The notes beneath the pieces are model-generated. The model was not told the DNA's origin. It made no database searches and was given only the letters and a program-made list of their open reading frames with translations. The position numbers were made by a program, and so were the translations under genes. 64,000 bases of DNA from Bacillota bacterium (GTDB lineage Bacteria; Bacillota; Clostridia; Christensenellales; Aristaeellaceae), in assembly GCA_023425025.1 (NCBI GenBank), contig JAFADG010000047.1:42297-106296 (forward strand). The letters run 5' to 3'. Positions 50,977-58,950 of the stretch are shown here, in pieces. How positions within the stretch are numbered: position 1 is the stretch's first letter; every line of letters starts with the position of its first letter.

Positions 50977-53900
50977 TCAAATCTTTCCAATGATACAATA
51001 GTGAATATCGATGCCTTCAATGTCTTTGCTGCGATGGAAAACTTCTCGGCTGATGCTTTCGGGAAGGGCAGCGCCTGCCACATGAGCCGTATTCCCGCTG
51101 GCGTAACGGATATTGATGGACGCATCGCCCTGTTCGCCGGGAACGTAGCGGACGGGGATGCCGCATACCGTGAGCGACAGGCAGCCCTTTTCGTCAAACT
51201 CCGCCGGGGCAATAAACCAGGGATCAAATTTTATTTGGCCGTTTTCCACGATCACGCCAAGCTCGCCCCTGCGCATGATCACCGATTCCTTGACCTGGCC
51301 GGTCATGCCCGGCTGCTGGCTCTTGCCGTCAAAGGAGGAATGGGAGTAGGGCTCGATGGGGATGGCCTGGCAGGCCGCGGAATCCTTGCGGTAGAGGAAA
51401 TGGCTGATCACATCGCGGTAGGCCTGCAAAACGGATTGCGCCTGGGCCCTGTCGTGCCGGCAGGAAAGCGCCTGCTCCAGTATGGCCAGCGCCATCTTGG
51501 CGTTTTGGTGCCAGTAGATGCAGCCGATGCCCTCATACTTGTACATGACCTGGCTGCGGCCGGTGAACCGCTGGTGGCCGAACAGGCTTTCAAACTGCGC
51601 CAGCAGGAGCTTTTTGTCTGCCTCGCTGTATTCAGATGCTTCAAGCGCCTGCTCCAGCGCTTTTTGCGTCGTCATGCCCGCGCCAAAGTGGAGCGTGCCC
51701 TGTTCATCCCGGCAGACGATCAGGCCATCGGCAGGAAGGGAGGCTGTGAAGCTGTTCTTTTGAAAGAAGGGCACCGTCATGTGCCTGGGATAGAGGTAAT
51801 GGGCGCCATGGCGCTCGCTGCCCAGGATTTTGTCCATCTCCCCAAGCAATGCGCCGATATCGCCAGGCTTTACAAGGCCCGCGCCAATGGCGGCCGACTG
51901 GCCTTCCAGCATGTGCCGCATGGGCTCCACGCCGTCGTCATTTTTCAGCAGGTTATAGGTAGAAAACAGTTCGCCCTTATTCTTATCAACAGAGGCGTCC
52001 AGCAAATCCTTGCAGCAGGCAAGCCACCCTTGGATGTCGGCGGCGGAAAGCGTTGTGCTTTCGGAAAAGCCGTTGTGGTATACGTTGGCGCGGTAATCGG
52101 AGAACGCCCGGCCCATCTTGTCCAGCAGGTCTTTTGCGCCTTCCGCCGGCTTGTCAATATGCGCCTGCATGAGCTGCAGGGAGGTTTTCAGCCACTGCGC
52201 CACTTCCCGGGATACGGCAAAGCTGCCGTCTTCCTCTTGTAAAAGCGTCATAAGCTGCTCCACATACGCGTGCATGTGGTAGACGGTGACCATCGAAAGC
52301 CCGATGCCCACGATGGCGTTGTTGGCGTCGTTCCATTCGGGGCGCTGGGTATTCATCCACACGCCGCCATCCCCATGCAGGCCGGCCATTTTGGAAAGCA
52401 GCGGGACGATCAGCTTTTCCATCAGGTTCACGCGGTAGACGCTGCCGTCCTTCAATACCAGCTGGCCGTCGGTGCCCATGGCCTGACAAAGGGCCGTGAT
52501 TTCGTTGTCGCGCTGCCTGTCGAACACGACGGTATGCTTGCTGTCCTGCAAAATCTCATCATAAGGCTTGATGATATAGGGCACGTTGGCATAGGTGAAG
52601 ACCTGCTTGCGCAAAAGCGCATGCAGCCTTTGGGGAAAATGGCTGCTCAGCCCCTTTAAAAGGCGCAGCAGATAGATGATTTGATGGTCGCCCCAGTAGC
52701 CCAGGCCGCTGAAGGGATTGTCCGGCTCCGGCCGTTCCCAGTCGATGCCGTTGCGGTGGATGCGGTAGGGGTTAAAGCCGTCGGCCGTGGAGGCGTTGAC
52801 GAACCTTGCGATCATGTGCTCAAAGTAGCAGGGGAAGGAAAGCCCCAGGGCCTCCCAGTTTTGAAAGATGTCGCGCCAGTTGCCTTCATAGCGCTTGACG
52901 GGCTTGCCCTGTTCGTCCTTGAGCTTGATTTGAAACTGGTTCCAGGGCCGGGAGGGGTCGCCGTGCCGGCGGGAAAAGCTTAAGGGCAAGTATTCCAATA
53001 CCAGGCGCAAGGCCGGCGGATCGTTTTCAGATGCTTCCTTCAATTGGTGAATGGTTTCGCACTTTTGGGCTTTTTGTATAAACTGTTCGTCACTGCCGAC
53101 GGCCTTGCTTCGCGTCAGGGCGAAATCCAGAAAATCGCCGATATCCAAAGCGTAGGCATCGGCAAAGATGCCGCCGCGCAGCACATTGTACAGCGTGTTC
53201 AGATAGTGGTGATGGGCTGCGGTTTCATCTCCGGTATGCTGCACGCCATCCGCCATGGCCACATAGCGCAAAAGCTGCTCGCGGCCGTTTTGAATATCCG
53301 CTTCCAGCGCTTGATCCACAGGCGCTTTCAAAAGATTCGCAAGCGTAACCAGGGCGCAGTGATCCAGGCCGTGGTCCACCACGATGCGGTGCGTGCACCG
53401 GCCGCCTGGCGAAAGCGCCTCGCCGTATTGCACAAAGTATGCGCCCTTGCACCCGTAGGCCGGCTCCTGATAGGGGTAGGGCTGGTTGCGGACAAAGGCC
53501 TCCACCACCCTGGAGCTCAGCGCGATCCGCGCCTTTTTCGCGTCGGTCCAGGCCACATTGGCGCGGAGGATCTCTATGGGGTTGGGTGTGTCGTTGATCA
53601 GGGTGGTCAGGGCGTAGGTGGCCAGGACGCTGCCGGGGTACAGCTCGCTGGCCTTGTAGGCATCCACCAGGGTGGAGGAAGTGGCTTGCAGGCTGGCGTT
53701 CACATGGCAGGGGAGTATGTTTTCCAGGCCGTCCAGGATCTCCGCCCCCACGGCCTTCTCCCCGAGGTTTGCAAGAGACGCCGTCTTGACAATGCCGAAC
53801 CGTTCGCTGCTCTCATATTGGTAAGAAAAGCAAAGCTGCAAATCATGATTGATTTCTTCAAACAGAACGCTTACGCCCTGGGCGGATTTGTATATGCTGC

Positions 53901-54201
53901 GGGTGATGCGGTATTTGTTAAGGCACGTGTGCGCAAACGGCTCCCACAAGGCTTCCCCGACCCTTACGATCGTCTTGGAACCGGTGTGGCTCTGATCGTG
54001 GAGGCGGTCATCCGTTTCATAGGGGAAAACGGCGCCCTGGGCATCCCGCCGGCCCGCGGTGATCCCGCCCCGGGAGGACAGGAAAATCCATACGTCGCAG
54101 GCAGACACCACGTTGATGAAAAAGGGCGTAAGCCATTGGCTGTTTTCCACCTTGTAAAACACCTGACCGTTTAATTGCACAAAAGAGTCTTTGGTATGCA
54201 T
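50977..54201 (-). CDS. Large GH94-like (cellobiose-phosphorylase-type) enzyme
   Basis: A 1074-residue soluble enzyme; start MHTKDSFVQLNGQVF at 54201, GGAGG ~9 nt upstream. The N-terminal ~300 residues are beta-rich; an (alpha/alpha)6-like region follows, with GLGYWGDHQIIYLLRL (about 500-515) and TQRPEWNDANNAIVG (about 615-630). The latter recalls the Asp/Glu-containing catalytic loop of GH94 phosphorylases and related glycosidases, but the exact catalytic residue cannot be set. No signal peptide, so intracellular. An operator-like dyad overlaps its -10 region. The aldolase downstream suggests phosphorolysis feeding glycolysis. Confidence 0.65.
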   Translation of the reverse strand: MHTKDSFVQLNGQVFYKVENSQWLTPFFINVVSACDVWIFLSSRGGITAGRRDAQGAVFPYETDDRLHDQSHTGSKTIVRVGEALWEPFAHTCLNKYRITRSIYKSAQGVSVLFEEINHDLQLCFSYQYESSERFGIVKTASLANLGEKAVGAEILDGLENILPCHVNASLQATSSTLVDAYKASELYPGSVLATYALTTLINDTPNPIEILRANVAWTDAKKARIALSSRVVEAFVRNQPYPYQEPAYGCKGAYFVQYGEALSPGGRCTHRIVVDHGLDHCALVTLANLLKAPVDQALEADIQNGREQLLRYVAMADGVQHTGDETAAHHHYLNTLYNVLRGGIFADAYALDIGDFLDFALTRSKAVGSDEQFIQKAQKCETIHQLKEASENDPPALRLVLEYLPLSFSRRHGDPSRPWNQFQIKLKDEQGKPVKRYEGNWRDIFQNWEALGLSFPCYFEHMIARFVNASTADGFNPYRIHRNGIDWERPEPDNPFSGLGYWGDHQIIYLLRLLKGLSSHFPQRLHALLRKQVFTYANVPYIIKPYDEILQDSKHTVVFDRQRDNEITALCQAMGTDGQLVLKDGSVYRVNLMEKLIVPLLSKMAGLHGDGGVWMNTQRPEWNDANNAIVGIGLSMVTVYHMHAYVEQLMTLLQEEDGSFAVSREVAQWLKTSLQLMQAHIDKPAEGAKDLLDKMGRAFSDYRANVYHNGFSESTTLSAADIQGWLACCKDLLDASVDKNKGELFSTYNLLKNDDGVEPMRHMLEGQSAAIGAGLVKPGDIGALLGEMDKILGSERHGAHYLYPRHMTVPFFQKNSFTASLPADGLIVCRDEQGTLHFGAGMTTQKALEQALEASEYSEADKKLLLAQFESLFGHQRFTGRSQVMYKYEGIGCIYWHQNAKMALAILEQALSCRHDRAQAQSVLQAYRDVISHFLYRKDSAACQAIPIEPYSHSSFDGKSQQPGMTGQVKESVIMRRGELGVIVENGQIKFDPWFIAPAEFDEKGCLSLTVCGIPVRYVPGEQGDASINIRYASGNTAHVAGAALPESISREVFHRSKDIEGIDIHYCIIGKI

Positions 54202-54224
54202 CGGCGCCTTCCTCCAGATCACAA

Positions 54225-54249
54225 CAATTGGTGCTCTGGAACCAATTAT
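54225..54249 (-). promoter_or_regulatory. -10 and operator-like dyad of the GH94-like gene
   Basis: Minus-strand TATAAT (54244-54249) overlaps the inverted repeat AATTGGT (54225-54231) / ACCAATT (54240-54246), which covers the expected start of transcription. The shape suits a LacI-type repressor. The -35 is weak. Confidence 0.5.
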
Positions 54250-54308
54250 AACATCAACCAAAAGATTGGGAAAGGTGATTCTTGGAGGAAGGGGCGTAAG
54301 GTCTTCCG

Positions 54309-54920
54309 TTACCGCCGGTCCTCATACCAGGCGGCAAAAGCACAATCATCCCCGCCGGTAGCGTGCGTTTGAACGATATCCATATGGCATGTCTTTTCGG
54401 GGAACACAAATTGATAGATGCTGTGCAACGTGCCCTGGCAGCAGCGGCACCAGGTCAAAGTAGGCGGCTTTTCCCAGCCGCCCTTTATCACAAGGCAGCC
54501 GCACTGCTTGCCCTCGCCCATATAGGTGATCAGCTTGCCATCCGCATATTCCACCCGCTTGCCGATCCGCGGCCGGCCGCTCAAAAATGCGGCGACAGCC
54601 CGCAAATAGTCCTCATCCTCCGGATTCTCCTGCCGAAGCTTGGGAAAATACCTTTGGTTATAGGCGGAATACTTGTTTGTCTTCACGCACGCGCATTCCT
54701 GCCGGACCAGAATCACCTGTTCCGGGGTGAGCGATTTCTCCAGGCAGCGGGACACCTCCGCGGCCCAGCTTGCCCTCTCCACAGGCGTTTCGTCGCCTGT
54801 GGGCGCTGGGAGCTCTGCCAATACCTTCATGCTGATTTCTTTGCCGACGCATTTTCCAATTTGCTTGCACATATTTGCGTGGTGTTTTTGAATGTCTCCC
54901 AAATATTCTTCCATGGACAT
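54309..54920 (-). CDS. Cys-motif protein with V4R-like domain (second copy)
   Basis: A 203-residue protein starting MSMEEYLGDIQKHHANM (54920), GAGGT 7 nt upstream. Cys-containing motifs run along it: CKQIGKCVGKE, QECACVKTNKYSAYN, GKQCGCLVIKG, LTWCRCCQGTLHSIY, KTCHMDIVQTHATGGDDCAFA. The C-terminal order resembles the V4R-like domain of the protein at 17400-18146. Ligand binding by the Cys/His cluster is likely from its composition; identity unknown. It is transcribed from a promoter with MerR-type geometry. Confidence 0.7.
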   Translation of the reverse strand: MSMEEYLGDIQKHHANMCKQIGKCVGKEISMKVLAELPAPTGDETPVERASWAAEVSRCLEKSLTPEQVILVRQECACVKTNKYSAYNQRYFPKLRQENPEDEDYLRAVAAFLSGRPRIGKRVEYADGKLITYMGEGKQCGCLVIKGGWEKPPTLTWCRCCQGTLHSIYQFVFPEKTCHMDIVQTHATGGDDCAFAAWYEDRR

Positions 54921-54958
54921 GAAGCTTACCTCGCTTTTGTTTATGTTCATCAAAGATG

Positions 54959-54989
54959 AGTATAAACTGCGACACGGTGTCAAAGTCAA
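54959..54989 (-). promoter_or_regulatory. MerR-type promoter with central dyad
   Basis: Minus strand: TTGACT (54984-54989), 19-bp spacer, TATACT (54959-54964), with GACACCGTGTC (54971-54981) as a perfect dyad inside the spacer, extended imperfectly by ACTTT/GCAGT. Over-long spacers with a dyad are the hallmark of MerR-family control. It lies 39 bp before the Cys-motif gene. No merR gene is nearby. Confidence 0.6.
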
Positions 54990-55130
54990 GCAGGTGGAGG
55001 CACAGGATCTGTGCCGGATGAAAGGGCAATAATGGTAAAGGACGGGAAGACTTGTTTTGCGGGATCGCTGTACAGGCAATTGCTGCCTGCCTTTCACGCT
55101 TGTCAAAGAACCACCCATTACACCGAATCA

Positions 55131-56981
55131 CTAAAAATCAAATATGCGGCGCTCCCCTGCTGCCAGGGAGCAAGTAAATGGAGCCTTCCATTTTTCACCG
55201 GAGCATAGGGCGCCAAGATTTACTTGGAAGGTACGCGCTTTATTTGATTGATTCCATAATGCAAAAAAACCGGCAGCACATTCGTATGTCAGCTGATGGA
55301 CGTCCAGCCGTACCGTTCCAAAGGAGGTCAGCAAAGGCGAGAGCACCAGATCCGTATCGATGCCGCAGGAGACCCCGAGATAATCGTGTATCAGCACCCA
55401 GGTAAACACGCAGGGATACTCATAGTAGTAAGGCGCGCCGTGCCAGTTCTTATCATCCTGGTAATACACATGGTTCATGTCGTACCGTTCGCCCATACGG
55501 TATTTGTCTGTTTCCGCCTGCCGGGCCACCTGTATCAGCTGCCCAAGCAGCACATCCCCCCGGCCCAAAGACGCCCAATAGGCGGAATCCCAGCACCAGT
55601 AGCGTCCGGCGGCGCACAAATCATAAGGCCCTCCGCTGCCGATTTCGCTTGGCGTATAATCCGCGATGCAGGGGGACAAAAAGGTCGGGAACCGCTGAAG
55701 CTCGTCGAAATGCTCCTGAATCAGCGATTTTACCGCGTCGGCCTGCTCTTTTGTAGCGTATCCGAACAATACCGGCAGGCAGTTGGCCAGTAGATGTATG
55801 TGGTCGTGTGCCTGCCCGCTCCGGTCGATCCAATCGACAAAGCGCAGGTTTTTTTCATCCCAGAACCCATCGGGCAGCGGCTTTGCAAGCGTGCCCGCAA
55901 TCCTTTGGGACAGCTTGCGGAAGCGGTCTACCTGATCTTTTCTGCCCAGCAGGCCTTCCAGCTCCGCCAACCGCTGCAGCCCATGGGCTGCCATCGCGGC
56001 GGACATGCACTCCATACCGTCTTTGATGACCTGGTCTTCATAGTAAACATCCGACCACAGTTTGCCGTTGCGGTCCGTCAGATGCTCCAATAAGGAGGCT
56101 GCGCCTTCCAGGTCTTGTATGTGGGCGCTCAGCCAGACCTTGTTCTTTGTCGCCGCATAATACAGCCAGGCGGTTTCCAGAATTTCCACATTGCCTGTGA
56201 TCAGAAACATTTCCGCGTTTTCCCTGCGGTCAAGGCTATCCCTGCGCACATGGTATTCCCGCGCTCCGCCCGGCTGCAGAGCGCAAGGGTTGCGCCACAG
56301 CCCGATAGGGTCTTCCCGCATCATTTTGAATTGCAGGCCCATCATGCGCTCTACAACGGAAAGCTCGCAGGCGCCGGGCAGGGCCAGCCGGCCCTTGCAC
56401 TGGAACTCATGATCCACATCCGGATAGGTGCCGGCATACTCGCCGGGCTGCAGCGTGCTTACCACATAGCCTGCGCTGACGGGATACTCCCGCGCGTCTG
56501 TCTGTTCGATGACGGAGGGGACAAGGGTATCCCAATAGAAGCAGGCGTAGGTTTTCTCCAATACATCGCCGCCCTCAAACACAAGAGAAAGCGTATCGCC
56601 AAGAATGTTGCACACAGGCCTGGCGGGGTAAAGCATAAGGGTATATTCGCCCGGCTCCAGCATGACCTCGACCCCGGCGGCATGGCTTCTCGCGGTCTTT
56701 TTCCCCTGGCCGATGATGTAAACGGTAATGCCGGCCGTGTTTTGCTCCGGCAAAATCCACAGGCGGTCGTTGCAGCGGATTTCTGTGGTTTTTTGGGAGA
56801 CGCAAAGGCAGTATACAGCATCGCCGGTACGCTGTACGCCTGCCGCATGGGAAGGCGCAAAGGACAGGCGCGCCGACTGATTTGAAACAGTCAGCAGAAA
56901 TTCTGATTCGCTTTTCCTTGCAAGGCAGCCGTCCGCCATCTCAAAAGGCAGGTTGTACAGGCTCTCGTTTTGCCGGTGCAT
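55131..56981 (-). CDS. Glycosidase-like protein with (alpha/alpha)6 barrel
   Basis: A 616-residue soluble protein, start MHRQNESLYNLPFEMAD at 56981, GGAGGG 5 nt upstream. The N-terminal ~190 residues are beta-rich, then a helical toroid (WLYYAATKNKVWLSAHIQDL, LWSDVYYEDQVIKDGMECMS, GGPYDLCAAGRYWCWDSAYW, YYQDDKNWHGAPYYYEYP). The pattern is that of GH63/GH78/GH15-type barrels, with acidic residues in DVYYEDQVIKDG as catalytic candidates. No family can be assigned firmly. It belongs to the same glycan-processing stretch as the GH94-like and GH38 genes but has its own regulation. Confidence 0.6.
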   Translation of the reverse strand: MHRQNESLYNLPFEMADGCLARKSESEFLLTVSNQSARLSFAPSHAAGVQRTGDAVYCLCVSQKTTEIRCNDRLWILPEQNTAGITVYIIGQGKKTARSHAAGVEVMLEPGEYTLMLYPARPVCNILGDTLSLVFEGGDVLEKTYACFYWDTLVPSVIEQTDAREYPVSAGYVVSTLQPGEYAGTYPDVDHEFQCKGRLALPGACELSVVERMMGLQFKMMREDPIGLWRNPCALQPGGAREYHVRRDSLDRRENAEMFLITGNVEILETAWLYYAATKNKVWLSAHIQDLEGAASLLEHLTDRNGKLWSDVYYEDQVIKDGMECMSAAMAAHGLQRLAELEGLLGRKDQVDRFRKLSQRIAGTLAKPLPDGFWDEKNLRFVDWIDRSGQAHDHIHLLANCLPVLFGYATKEQADAVKSLIQEHFDELQRFPTFLSPCIADYTPSEIGSGGPYDLCAAGRYWCWDSAYWASLGRGDVLLGQLIQVARQAETDKYRMGERYDMNHVYYQDDKNWHGAPYYYEYPCVFTWVLIHDYLGVSCGIDTDLVLSPLLTSFGTVRLDVHQLTYECAAGFFALWNQSNKARTFQVNLGALCSGEKWKAPFTCSLAAGERRIFDF

Positions 56982-57273
56982 GATTTCCCTCCGCTGTTTG
57001 GGCCGGGCATGGTTGCATATGCCCGGCCGGTTTTCCTTGCAGTTATTTTCCATTATATCATGCGGCTTGGTGATGGCATAGCGTGATGTTTATTGCCGTT
57101 TCGCCGTTTTATCATGCTGCGCGCGATATATACAAAATGACCGGAAAACGGCAGCTTCTTCTGGATGGATTTGGAACGGTTTTGCGTTTACTGTATAGCA
57201 GTTTGCCTGTATCTGCCTAATCGCCAATTTTGCAGGCAGCGGATCAGTACGCGTACGGTAAGGAGGATTTTTT

Positions 57274-58497
57274 ATGAAAAGAATATTGGGCCTTGCCCTG
57301 GTATTGCTATTGACCCTGGGCGTTGCGCTGGCGGAAGACACGAAAGGCGTGACGGCCAATGGCATAGAGGATTATCAGGATGGGGGCGGCGAAGTTCCGC
57401 TTGTTTTGATGCTGGACGGTCCCGGCCAAGGCGGCAAAGTGATTGGCCGCTACTTCAGCGGCATCGATGTGGATATTCTGGCGGAGAACAATGGCTATGT
57501 GAAGGTGCGGATGGCGGACCAGGAAGGATGGCTGGCCAGGGAAAATGTGCGCATAGGCGTCGAGCGGGCGGAACAGTTTGCTGCGGGGGGAAGAATCGGT
57601 ATGGTATATACTGCAGGCTCAAAGCGCAGCCAGCCTGTTTATGCATCGCCATCCGTTGGCGGCACGCCTGTTGCCCAGGTGGACGCTTTTTCGGGTGTTA
57701 CAGTGCTGGGCATCACCCAGGACGGAGAATGGCTGCAGGTTTACGCGGATGGCCGGGCCGGCTGGATGCGCTTTGACGCGGTATGCCAAACCGACAATCT
57801 TCATGATGCCTGGATTTACAGCGAGGATCCTGCCAGACGCTTGAACCTGCGTGCCGCGCCGGATGTAAACAGCGAATCCCTGGGCAAATATTACAGCGGC
57901 GTGCGTGTAGTGCGGCTTTTTCCCCAGGCGTATCACAAGGGCTGGGCGCGTGTCATTGTCGAGGGCGTCAGCGGATGGGTCAAGACGGAGTTCCTTGATT
58001 TCAGCAGCAATTACAGCGGCATGGAATGGCTGCCGCCCATGGGCCGTGTGGCCGGGGAAGCCGCCTTGGATTTATATGAAGGCGCTGGCTCCGGTGCCGC
58101 GGTCATTGAAAGCTATCCCCAGGGCACGCCTGCGGAAATACTGGGCATGATGGGATCATGGGCCCATGTGCGCATGCGGGATGGCAATACGGGATATATG
58201 GTGATCAAGGGCCTTGGCGGGGAGCCAAAGGCGGCGGCAGCCAACAGGTTTTTATTGTTTGAAGATGCTGTCCTGCGTGATTTCATGGGTGCAACCGTCG
58301 GTGCCATTCCGGCCGGAACGGCGGTGCGCATAGAAGAGCGGCCCTTTGCGTGCTGGCACCTTATACAGGATGAAAATCAGCCGGGAACGGCCAATTTCAT
58401 CCTGACCTTTGGCGAGCCCAATGAAATAAGTGTTACCAAGGAAGGGGAGGAAAACGGAGGATTCATTCCGGCAGGTTTACTGGATACGGGGTGGTAA
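57274..58497 (+). CDS. Secreted protein with several SH3-type repeats
   Basis: A 407-residue exported protein. The signal peptide is ~1-20 (ALAE). It consists of about five SH3b-like repeats with the recurring pattern of a Gly-x-tryptophan turn (NGYVKVRMADQEGWLAREN, GEWLQVYADGRAGWMRFD, GWARVIVEGVSGWVKTEFL, GSWAHVRMRDGNTGYMVIKG, then a divergent one). No catalytic domain, so probably a cell-wall-binding or scaffold protein. AAGGAGG precedes the ATG. Terminated by two overlapping hairpins. Related in style to the VanW-like protein at 6444. Confidence 0.82.
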   Translation: MKRILGLALVLLLTLGVALAEDTKGVTANGIEDYQDGGGEVPLVLMLDGPGQGGKVIGRYFSGIDVDILAENNGYVKVRMADQEGWLARENVRIGVERAEQFAAGGRIGMVYTAGSKRSQPVYASPSVGGTPVAQVDAFSGVTVLGITQDGEWLQVYADGRAGWMRFDAVCQTDNLHDAWIYSEDPARRLNLRAAPDVNSESLGKYYSGVRVVRLFPQAYHKGWARVIVEGVSGWVKTEFLDFSSNYSGMEWLPPMGRVAGEAALDLYEGAGSGAAVIESYPQGTPAEILGMMGSWAHVRMRDGNTGYMVIKGLGGEPKAAAANRFLLFEDAVLRDFMGATVGAIPAGTAVRIEERPFACWHLIQDENQPGTANFILTFGEPNEISVTKEGEENGGFIPAGLLDTGW

Positions 58498-58632
58498 CTG
58501 CTGTATTCGCAGACCTTCTCCCTCCTGCGGTTCCGTCAGGCTTCTACAACATATCCGCCGTTTTTTTGCTTGCTTCGTATCGTTTTCCGGGGATAGGGCT
58601 ATTTCTGGGTGAGAAAGCTTGGGATACGATAA

Positions 58633-58694
58633 GGCCGCCGATGAAAATCGGCGGCCAGCCTGTCAAAAAAAGCTCCCCAAACGGGAGCTTTTTT
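58633..58694 (+). terminator. Double hairpin terminator after the SH3-repeat gene
   Basis: First stem GGCCGCCGAT (58633-58642) / ATCGGCGGCC (58647-58656), GAAA loop. Second stem AGCTCCC (58671-58677) / GGGAGCT (58683-58689), flanked by A-runs and T-runs that extend it and give T6 after it. It can work on both strands. Confidence 0.8.
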
Positions 58695-58764
58695 GACGGG
58701 CTGGGCTTTCTCTTTGAGTAAGCACTGATTAAATGGCCCCTCAGTTGGCTTGATTTGAACATGC

Positions 58765-58783
58765 GGGCGATTGCTAATCGCCC
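58765..58783. repeat. Short REP-like palindrome
   Basis: GGGCGATT (58765-58772) / AATCGCCC (58776-58783) with a 3-bp centre, flanked by GC and CCTAC. Palindromes with this composition are frequently dispersed in intergenic DNA of gut Bacillota; only one copy was noticed in this window. Apart from this and the preceding hairpins, 58498-58950 holds no gene I can support. Confidence 0.4.
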
Positions 58784-58950
58784 CTACACCTGCTCGCTCT
58801 TATTCTTGTGCGTTCCGGTCATATGTTGCACCGAAACAGACAATAATCATCAATTATACACCTTGGGCACTTCGGCTACGGGGCACTGAAAGGGAAGGCT
58901 TTGGCCTATAGCGCTGCCGGTTTTCTTCTTTGGGATCACGGATGCCCTTG

